Shown here in pieces: positions 27,752 through 33,939 of a stretch of DNA of 64,000 nucleotides. Source of the stretch: Geomonas paludis. GTDB lineage: Bacteria > Desulfobacterota > Desulfuromonadia > Geobacterales > Geobacteraceae. Every line of letters begins with the position of its first letter. The stretch's first letter is position 1. A model generated the notes under the pieces. It made no database searches and was not told the DNA's origin. It worked only from the letters and a program-made list of their open reading frames with translations. The stretch spans positions 930,001 to 994,000 of the forward strand of contig NZ_BLXY01000002.1 of the NCBI RefSeq assembly GCF_014193585.1, given 5' to 3'. The translations under genes and the position numbers were made by a program.

Positions 27752-28702
27752 TCAGGAGTAAGTGGGAGTCCGCAGTCGTGTGGCCAGAGCTGAGAGATGA
27801 CGGCCGTCCGTGCCGCAGCACCCACCAAGGATCTTCAACCCGAGCTCCCTGCCCAAGGCGGCCACGGATTTCCCAAATGCCTCCGGTTCCTGCTCCACGA
27901 GAGCGGAGCTGTTGTCCAAGTCTTCCGGGCTAAGAGCCGCCGTATTGGCCAGAAGACCGATGACTCGCTGGCGCACTTCTGCAGACGAATTGGTCTCATG
28001 CAGTAGCGCAGACCTGGCAAAGGTCACATGGGTGCAATTGATCATGAACGCGAGCGGTTTGGGATTGGCTACGGCGTCGATTACCGCGATGGCTTCCTTT
28101 AGCGGCGTGCCATCGAGGAGGGTGCCGGTTGGTCGGACCACGAAACTCACGATGTAAGGTTTTCCCGTCTTGGCCAGCGCCATGGCAAGGCCGGTGGCTT
28201 CACTCAGAGCCGGCAGAGTGGCCGCCAGGAGAAAGTCCACCGTCGTCGCCGCAAGTTTTTCCGCCTGCCACGCATGATATTCCGCGGCCTGGTTTTCCGG
28301 GAGAGCCTCGTCGGGGTGGTACGCGTCACCTTTACAACTCATCAACCCGCAGATGAGGATCTTGTCGGCGTATCCCTGGTAGCTCTGTCTCAGACCTTCC
28401 AGAAAAGCCGCGTTGTCGCCGTTTAGGTCGGTGCCATCGAGACCGGCCGCGGCGATCCGCTCCCTGCTCGCCCGCCATGTCGGTGTAGACATGAGGAGAG
28501 GCAGCCCGGCTTGGCAGCCGATGTCCAGGTACTCCCGGCAGATCCCCTCCAGCGCCCTCCGCTTATCATCATCATAGATAAAAGCCGAGTTCACGATGAA
28601 AGGATCAAGCTCCAATCCCTTCTTGCGGCGCAGGCGCTCGATAACGGCGCCCTCGCCAAGGATGAAGGAGTATCGGCTAAGAAAGGCGTCGATGGTGTTC
28701 AC
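27752..28702 (-). CDS. Homocysteine S-methyltransferase family protein
   Basis: GTG 28702 was preferred because GGGAGG lies six bases upstream; 316 residues. The TIM-barrel has the zinc-binding cysteines of the family: INCTH near 230 and GGCCGTD near 301-307. LGEGAVIERL at the start is typical. Members transfer a methyl group from S-methylmethionine, SAM or betaine to homocysteine. The methyl donor here is unknown. Its start lies within the last 26 bp of the upstream NTF2-like gene, so translation is probably coupled. Confidence 0.85.
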   Translation of the reverse strand: MNTIDAFLSRYSFILGEGAVIERLRRKKGLELDPFIVNSAFIYDDDKRRALEGICREYLDIGCQAGLPLLMSTPTWRASRERIAAAGLDGTDLNGDNAAFLEGLRQSYQGYADKILICGLMSCKGDAYHPDEALPENQAAEYHAWQAEKLAATTVDFLLAATLPALSEATGLAMALAKTGKPYIVSFVVRPTGTLLDGTPLKEAIAVIDAVANPKPLAFMINCTHVTFARSALLHETNSSAEVRQRVIGLLANTAALSPEDLDNSSALVEQEPEAFGKSVAALGRELGLKILGGCCGTDGRHLSALATRLRTPTYS

Positions 28703-29177
28703 TGTCTGCCTCCCTTCTTCCAAGCACAGCCTGCTGATAGCTGGCCAGTAATTCCGGTTCTTCGATGGAACCGTGGTGGTGTACCTGGCGCCACTGTCCG
28801 TTGATCAGTCTGAAGATTCTGCTTGTGCGAATCCGCATTTGAAGGACGATATCCCCGGTCTTGAATGTACCGCGTTCACGGCCGACAACGTAAAACAATT
28901 CGCCTGCATCGTGCAGGGTGTAGTCGTAAAACTCGAAGTAATAGTTAGAAGTGCTCCCAAAGAGCCGCTCGTAGACAGACCTGATCTCCTCCCAGCCTCT
29001 CTTGATCCCACCAAGTGGATTGTCCATTGCTGCTTCGTCACCTTGCAGCCAGTTCTGCGACATCAGTTCCATGTCCCTTGAGTTAAGGGCCTCATAAAAC
29101 TGCGACAGGGCTCTCAACATCGGTGATAGCTCGTCCTTGTTCTCTTTCCCTGTAACGGGAGTGTTTTCTATTTTCAT
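28677..29177 (-). CDS. Nuclear transport factor 2 (SnoaL-like) family protein
   Basis: ATG 29177 with GAGGAACAGACC upstream gives 166 residues. A longer frame upstream is antisense noise over the ATPase region. The NTF2 fold is suggested by LSQFYEALNSRDMELMSQNW, NPLGGIKRGWEEIRSVYERL and the HHHGS end motif of ketosteroid-isomerase-like proteins. Catalytic role unknown; such proteins are often small-molecule binding or isomerising enzymes. It is first in a two-gene unit overlapping the homocysteine methyltransferase family gene by 26 bp. Confidence 0.8.
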   Translation of the reverse strand: MKIENTPVTGKENKDELSPMLRALSQFYEALNSRDMELMSQNWLQGDEAAMDNPLGGIKRGWEEIRSVYERLFGSTSNYYFEFYDYTLHDAGELFYVVGRERGTFKTGDIVLQMRIRTSRIFRLINGQWRQVHHHGSIEEPELLASYQQAVLGRREADSEHHRRLS

Positions 29178-29359
29178 GGTCTGTTCCTCGCCTACGACCG
29201 GGGAGTGGACCGGGCGGTATTGCCCAGGTCCAACCTCATGGTTGGCAATGCCATTGTCGACAACAGCTCGAATTAGCACGTAAGCGAACCAAGGAGATTG
29301 CGGCATGAGCAACAAAAATAAACATCTTGGATCGTCTCTCGATGATTTCCTTTTCGTCT

Positions 29360-32092
29360 TCAAAAACGGTTTCTGATCCATTTGTCCATTGATATCACCG
29401 GCAGCACGACAGCGCCTGCTGCCATGGCATACAACCAGCCTCTGGCGTCGAGCGGTGCCGAAGTAAAAAGTGCCTGCAGAGGCGGCAAGTAGATGAAACA
29501 GGAATGGAGCAGTAGCAGGAGGCCGATGCCGATATAGACGGACGGATTGCTGAACACGCCCTGGATCAGGAGAGAGTTGCGCAGGGACCGGCAGTTGAGC
29601 AGATAGAATACCTGGGTGAAGGTGATGCCGGTAACGCACATAGTCTGTGCTTCGGCCAGCGCCAGAGCGTGCCGGGCGGCCGTCACCGGTTCAGGCCCGA
29701 TGATCCGGAAATACTCCCAGAGAAACAGGCCGCAGGCAGATGCGGACATAAGCAGGGCCACCATGATGAGGCGTGCAACAATGAAACCCGAAAAAACCGG
29801 CTCATCCGGGGATCGGGGCATGCGCCGCATTGCATTAGGGTCCAGCACCTCGAAGGCCAGCGGGATCGAGAGAGTAACACTTGCCACCAGGTTGATCCAG
29901 AGAGTCTGGCTGGGGGACATGGCCATTAACAGCTCATTAACCCCGTCGACCCGCACCGTGGGGAAAAAAAACATGGATGCCGTCAGAGTGCAGGCCAGAC
30001 CAAGATTGGTGGGGAGCACGAATGCCAGGGATTTTAAGAGGTTGTCGTAGACCCGACGTCCCTCTTCCACCGCTGCGGTGATGGAAGCGAAATTGTCATC
30101 CATCAGGACAACCTTGGCCGCCTCCTTGGATACCGCCGTGCCGGTAATCCCCATGGCGATTCCTATGTCGGCCCGCTTGAGCGCCGGGGCGTCGTTGACT
30201 CCGTCGCCGGTCATGGCAACCACGTGGCGCTGCGTTTGGAGAGCCTGCACGAGCCGGATTTTATGTTCCGGTGCCACGCGGGCGAATACATTGGTACTCA
30301 TGACAGCCGACCGGAGTTCCGTTTCAGAAAGGTCATCGAGGTCGCGACCTGTCAGGGCAACCTGCCCATGCTGCAGCAGACCGAGTTGCCGGCCGATGGC
30401 TTCCGCCGTCACGGGATGGTCGCCGGTGATCATCTTGACCGTGATGCCGGCACTATGGCAGATCCTGATGGCGTCCACGGCTTCGCTACGCGGAGGATCG
30501 ATCATGCAGAGCAGTCCGGAAAATTGCAGCCCTTTTGCAACATCAGCAGGGGAAATCTCTTCTGCCGCAACGTTGCGGCGTTGGGCAAAAGCAATAACCC
30601 TCATCCCCTGGCGTGCGTAGGTGGCCATGGCTTCATTCACTGTTTGCTGCTCCGTTTCGTCCAGGCCGCAGCGATCAATGACTGCTTCCGGTGCCCCCTT
30701 GAGCAGGATGCGGTTTTCGCCGTCAATCCGGTTCAGGGTGGCCATGAATTTCGTGTCGGACTCGAAAGGGATAACGTCAAGACGCAGGTGGCGACTGCGA
30801 AAGTCATTGGCATTCACCCCCGCTTTCTGACAGGCAACCACCAGAGCGGCTTCTGTCGGATCGCCGGTGATGGCCCAGCCATCACCCTCGGGACGAAGCG
30901 CGGAATCATTGCACAGGACGGCAATGGAGAACAGTTCCTCCAGTTCCGGAGAAAATCTCGACAATCGGACGCCATCATGTTCGATCTCGCCTTCCGGGGC
31001 GTAGCCGATACCGGAAAACCGGTATTCGTGCCCTTCCAGCCATGCCACCTGGACCGTCATCTCATTGCGGGTCAGGGTACCGGTCTTGTCAGAGCAGATG
31101 ATGGTTGTGGAGCCCAGTGTTTCCACCGCCGGAAGATGACGGACAACAGCATGTCGTTCGGCCATCCGTCGGACGCCGATAGCGAGGCAGATCGTAATAA
31201 CCGCCGGCAACCCCTCGGGAATCGCTGCCACGGCCAGGGAAACGGCAACCATGAGGGATTCGCCGACCGGGGCATCCTTGATCCAGATACCGAAAGCGAT
31301 CAAAACCGCTACAACAACAACCACGGCGATGGTGATGCCGGTAGTGACCTTGGCCAGCTGTCGCGTCAGCGGGGTCTCCAGTTGCGTGGTCTGATTGAGA
31401 AGTGCATTGATTCTCCCCAATTCCGTCCAGTTCCCCGTGGCGACAACCACGCCGGTGGCCGTACCTTGGACCACCATGGTTCCGCTGTAGGCCATGCAAA
31501 AACGGTCGCCCAGCGGCGAGTTCGGCAGCACCTCATCGGAACGCTTTGCCACCGGCAGAGACTCGCCGGTAAGGGCGGCTTCTTCGACGAGCAGGTTCTT
31601 GACCCGGATCAGCCGCAAATCGGCCGGCACTTTGTCTCCGCTCTGCAATGTTACAACGTCGCCGGGTACCAATCCGTCGGCCGGCACCGCGATGGGCTGA
31701 CCGTCCCTCAGGACCGTCGCCGATTCGGGAATCATGGCAGCAAGCGCCTCGATAGCTTTGCCGGCCCGATATTCCTGAATGAAGCCGATGATGGCATTGA
31801 TCACGACTGCGCCGAATACGACAGCAGCGTCGGTGGGCTTTTTAAGGGCAAGGGCGAGAACGCCTGCCGCAAGGAGCAGCCATCCGATAGGATTGTTGAT
31901 CTGTCGCCAGAAGATCAGCCACGGGCTTGTTCCGGCGCTCCGGTCAAGGGTATTGGCACCGAAGCGCTGCAATCTTTCTGTGACTTCCCTGTCATTCAAT
32001 CCATCCGGATCTGTACCCAGTCGGGTCATCACTTCCTGATCGGATGACGCATGCCACGCAATTTCACCCGACTGTGCTGGACTCTTGTGCAT
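29360..32092 (-). CDS. P-type cation-transporting ATPase (P2-type, Ca2+/Na+/H+ group)
   Basis: ATG 32092 with an AGGAG site 10 bp upstream gives 910 residues; a TTG at 32116 is the alternative. Domains in order are a cation ATPase N-terminal domain (about 10-80), the actuator with LTGESLPV, M4 with PEGLPAV, the phosphorylation motif DKTGTLT near 340, TGDGVNDAPAL, and six C-terminal membrane segments. PEGLP in M4 and the NLVASVTLSIPLAFE M6 segment are typical of the P2 group. The transported ion cannot be fixed from this. It is monocistronic. Confidence 0.92.
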   Translation of the reverse strand: MHKSPAQSGEIAWHASSDQEVMTRLGTDPDGLNDREVTERLQRFGANTLDRSAGTSPWLIFWRQINNPIGWLLLAAGVLALALKKPTDAAVVFGAVVINAIIGFIQEYRAGKAIEALAAMIPESATVLRDGQPIAVPADGLVPGDVVTLQSGDKVPADLRLIRVKNLLVEEAALTGESLPVAKRSDEVLPNSPLGDRFCMAYSGTMVVQGTATGVVVATGNWTELGRINALLNQTTQLETPLTRQLAKVTTGITIAVVVVVAVLIAFGIWIKDAPVGESLMVAVSLAVAAIPEGLPAVITICLAIGVRRMAERHAVVRHLPAVETLGSTTIICSDKTGTLTRNEMTVQVAWLEGHEYRFSGIGYAPEGEIEHDGVRLSRFSPELEELFSIAVLCNDSALRPEGDGWAITGDPTEAALVVACQKAGVNANDFRSRHLRLDVIPFESDTKFMATLNRIDGENRILLKGAPEAVIDRCGLDETEQQTVNEAMATYARQGMRVIAFAQRRNVAAEEISPADVAKGLQFSGLLCMIDPPRSEAVDAIRICHSAGITVKMITGDHPVTAEAIGRQLGLLQHGQVALTGRDLDDLSETELRSAVMSTNVFARVAPEHKIRLVQALQTQRHVVAMTGDGVNDAPALKRADIGIAMGITGTAVSKEAAKVVLMDDNFASITAAVEEGRRVYDNLLKSLAFVLPTNLGLACTLTASMFFFPTVRVDGVNELLMAMSPSQTLWINLVASVTLSIPLAFEVLDPNAMRRMPRSPDEPVFSGFIVARLIMVALLMSASACGLFLWEYFRIIGPEPVTAARHALALAEAQTMCVTGITFTQVFYLLNCRSLRNSLLIQGVFSNPSVYIGIGLLLLLHSCFIYLPPLQALFTSAPLDARGWLYAMAAGAVVLPVISMDKWIRNRF

Positions 32093-32403
32093 CTTATGGC
32101 TGCTCCTGTTGGCCAACGGTCATGAGGCGCAGCAGGTTCACCGCTGCCGTCGATGGTCAGACATCTATTTTAAGCATCGACTGTGCTTTTGCAAACGAAC
32201 TGACCGTCGTGGCAATGTCATAGGATGGTGTCGCACAGGAAGAAAAGTCAACGAAATCGCCGCTACCCAAAATTCGTTCGTCTGCAGACTCATGGGTGTC
32301 GTGCCTTTTTGATAGCAGAGCAACTAATCCGCCAGCATTCCTGACGAGTCCACCTCCACGAAGGTCTTCCCGTTGTCCTTGTTCAATTCCCGCCTCTCCA
32401 GAT
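32093..32403. other. Intergenic region with a possible gene remnant
   Basis: A 311-bp gap between the ATPase and acetyltransferase genes. No intact gene. The part nearest the acetyltransferase holds a short out-of-frame coding remnant (see 32324-32450). Confidence 0.35.
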
Positions 32404-32450
32404 TCACCAGACATTTGAACCCTGATTTCCGATAGGGGCATCTGGGGTCA
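32324..32450 (-). pseudogene. C-terminal remnant of an unidentified Cys-containing protein
   Basis: In the frame one off the acetyltransferase, the minus strand reads KQADPRCPYRKSGFKCLVNL, then ERRELNKDNGKTFVEVDSSG and MLAD before a stop at 32324. The CxxxxxxxxC pair and the protein-like composition suggest the tail of a lost gene joined to the acetyltransferase's 3' end. No start codon or family was recognised. Low confidence. Confidence 0.3.
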
Positions 32451-33012
32451 GCCTGTTTGCCTCGGTACGGGTAGAACAAGCCAGCCAGTAATAGCTGCTG
32501 TTGTTGAACTGGAACTCGTTCAAAACAGACAAACCAAGCTTTTTGGTATGAGCCGAAAGCGAGCGAGGGTTTGTTTTGTTTATGAAGGTGACAAGGATGG
32601 GGTACCTTTGGGACATCGACTCCAGGGCGTATGCAAAGATCTTCTCGAGAACACCGGCGCCTCTAACCGTTGTGTCGATACAGATTGGGCCGTATTGGTA
32701 TGAATTCTCGGCACTCAACGTTTCCCCGTTGAACTTGTAATTGTGGAGTTGACCGATCATGTATGCCTTAACCGGGTATGTCGACCAGAAATGCCACGAT
32801 GCAGCCATTACGTAGGCAACTACTACGCCATCATCTTTCGCAATGAACAGGCCGTTTTCACCTAGAATCAACTCTGACAGCTGATCCTTGGTAAAAGCAG
32901 TTGTAACAAAACCGTCCTTTTTATCTTCCTCTTTTATCGTATCGATCTGAAATTTGCTGTGCAACGCCAATACACCGTCGATATCCAAAAGGTCTGCAAG
33001 CTTCAATTGCAT
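32404..33012 (-). CDS. GNAT-like N-acetyltransferase
   Basis: ATG 33012, with CAGGAG nine bases upstream, gives 202 residues. The fold is suggested by the N-terminal LADLLDIDGVLALHSKF helix, the central VAYVMAASW strand, an acetyl-CoA loop in place of the usual Q/RxxGxG/A (VRGAGVLEKIFAYAL) and NPRSLSAHTKKLG near the end. The gene is less GC-rich than its neighbours. Just upstream is an attC-like element (33043-33083), so it may be a gene cassette. The C-terminal residues after TEANRL may come from fusion with foreign sequence. Confidence 0.7.
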   Translation of the reverse strand: MQLKLADLLDIDGVLALHSKFQIDTIKEEDKKDGFVTTAFTKDQLSELILGENGLFIAKDDGVVVAYVMAASWHFWSTYPVKAYMIGQLHNYKFNGETLSAENSYQYGPICIDTTVRGAGVLEKIFAYALESMSQRYPILVTFINKTNPRSLSAHTKKLGLSVLNEFQFNNSSYYWLACSTRTEANRLTPDAPIGNQGSNVW

Positions 33013-33042
33013 CTGAATCTCCTGATGATCCCGGAATAGCAC

Positions 33043-33083
33043 GTCCAACTTTCTTGTTGGGCCCTTCCTTCGGGCAGTTGCTG
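33043..33083 (-). other. Possible degenerate attC-like site upstream of the GNAT gene
   Basis: On the minus strand it reads CAGCAAC, an inner hairpin GCCC/GGGC, and then GTTGGAC, which fits the GTTRRRY right core. It is shorter (41 bp) than the attC sites at 37-40 kb, and a matching site after the GNAT gene was not found. Low confidence. Confidence 0.3.
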
Positions 33084-33110
33084 GTGCCTTTTTTTGTGCC
33101 TTTGCGCAGC

Positions 33111-33139
33111 TTGTCTTTTTGTAATCGTTCGACTACAAT
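33111..33139 (+). promoter_or_regulatory. Predicted higBA promoter
   Basis: TTGTCT (33111-33116) and TACAAT (33134-33139) are spaced 17 bp. The -10 ends 6 bp before the toxin ATG, so transcription would start at or beside the start codon, giving a leaderless message. Confidence 0.5.
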
Positions 33140-33145
33140 AGCGAC

Positions 33146-33442
33146 ATGTACATCGTCAAGACCCTTCCCGAATTTGACGCTTGGCTAAATGGCATCAAAG
33201 ACCGCACCACTCGGTTACGGCTGGCTCGACGCCTTGACAAGGCCCAGCGAGGCAATCTCGGTGATGTCAAATCCGTTGGCCACGGCGTTTTCGAGATGCG
33301 TGAATTCTTTGGCTCCGGCTGGCGAATGTACTACATAGAACGTGGCAACATGCTTATCGTTATGCTCGGCGGTGGGGACAAGTCCACACAAGCAGCCGAC
33401 ATTGCCATTGCCTTCGAGCGAGCAGCCAGATTGGAGGATTGA
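33146..33442 (+). CDS. Type II toxin, RelE/HigB-like addiction module killer protein
   Basis: A 98-residue protein of the phage-derived Gp49/HigB group. FDAWLNGIKDRTTRLRLARR, GNLGDVKSVGHGVFEMREFF and WRMYYIERG are typical. Such toxins are ribosome-dependent mRNA interferases. The antitoxin gene follows 3 bp downstream, the toxin-first order usual for HigBA. The GC content and codon choice are lower than in flanking metabolic genes, in keeping with an accessory island. Confidence 0.92.
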   Translation: MYIVKTLPEFDAWLNGIKDRTTRLRLARRLDKAQRGNLGDVKSVGHGVFEMREFFGSGWRMYYIERGNMLIVMLGGGDKSTQAADIAIAFERAARLED

Positions 33443-33445
33443 CCC

Positions 33446-33748
33446 ATGCCGAAAAAAATCGTTGTATCCGGCCTGCCAGAATTTGATCTTGCCACGCAGT
33501 TAAAAAGCGAGGCCGACATTGCGGCGTATATCACCATGGTGATTGAGGAAGGTGACGCAGCAGAGTTGGCCCATACCTTAGGAGTAGCCGCACGAGCGCG
33601 CGGCATGGCTGAAATTGCTCAGGCTGCCGGGCTGACTCGCGAGGCCCTGTACAAAGCCTTGCGTCCCGGAGCTCATCCACGCTTCGACACCATCAGCCGA
33701 GTTTGTTCCGCCCTTGGAGTCCGCTTGGTAGCTCAGCCTCGCCATTAG
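33446..33748 (+). CDS. HigA-like antitoxin (addiction module antidote, helix-turn-helix)
   Basis: A 100-residue protein with a Cro/C1-type helix-turn-helix (about 58-95; MAEIAQAAGLTREALYKALR). FDLATQLKSEADIAAYI at the start is typical of the antidote family paired with Gp49-type toxins. It neutralises the toxin and probably represses the shared promoter at 33111-33139. It lies 3 bp after the toxin stop. Confidence 0.92.
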   Translation: MPKKIVVSGLPEFDLATQLKSEADIAAYITMVIEEGDAAELAHTLGVAARARGMAEIAQAAGLTREALYKALRPGAHPRFDTISRVCSALGVRLVAQPRH

Positions 33749-33797
33749 ACCTCGCCCTTTTACCTGGGGACATGGGGACGGGGACATGGGGGGACAT

Positions 33798-33871
33798 GGG
33801 GACGCCCATGATTTCATGCGTTTCTTCGGACGTCATGGCAATGAGAAACGCATAATTTCATGGGCGTCCCC
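33798..33871. repeat. 74-bp large palindrome with 28-bp arms
   Basis: Arms at 33798-33825 (GGGGACGCCCATGATTTCAT...) and 33844-33871 are reverse complements with two mismatches, around an 18-bp loop. Fragments of the same GGGCGTCCCC end repeat just after it (33880-33890), and GGGGACATGGGG-type runs precede it. This is the look of a RAYT/IS200-associated repeat or small non-autonomous element. It lies between converging higA and caspase-like genes and could also block readthrough. Confidence 0.65.
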
Positions 33872-33939
33872 CTATCAGATGGGCGTCCCCCTATCAGAAA
33901 CCTGCCCCTCAGGCCTCTGCGCCTTTTCTCGGTAGGACG

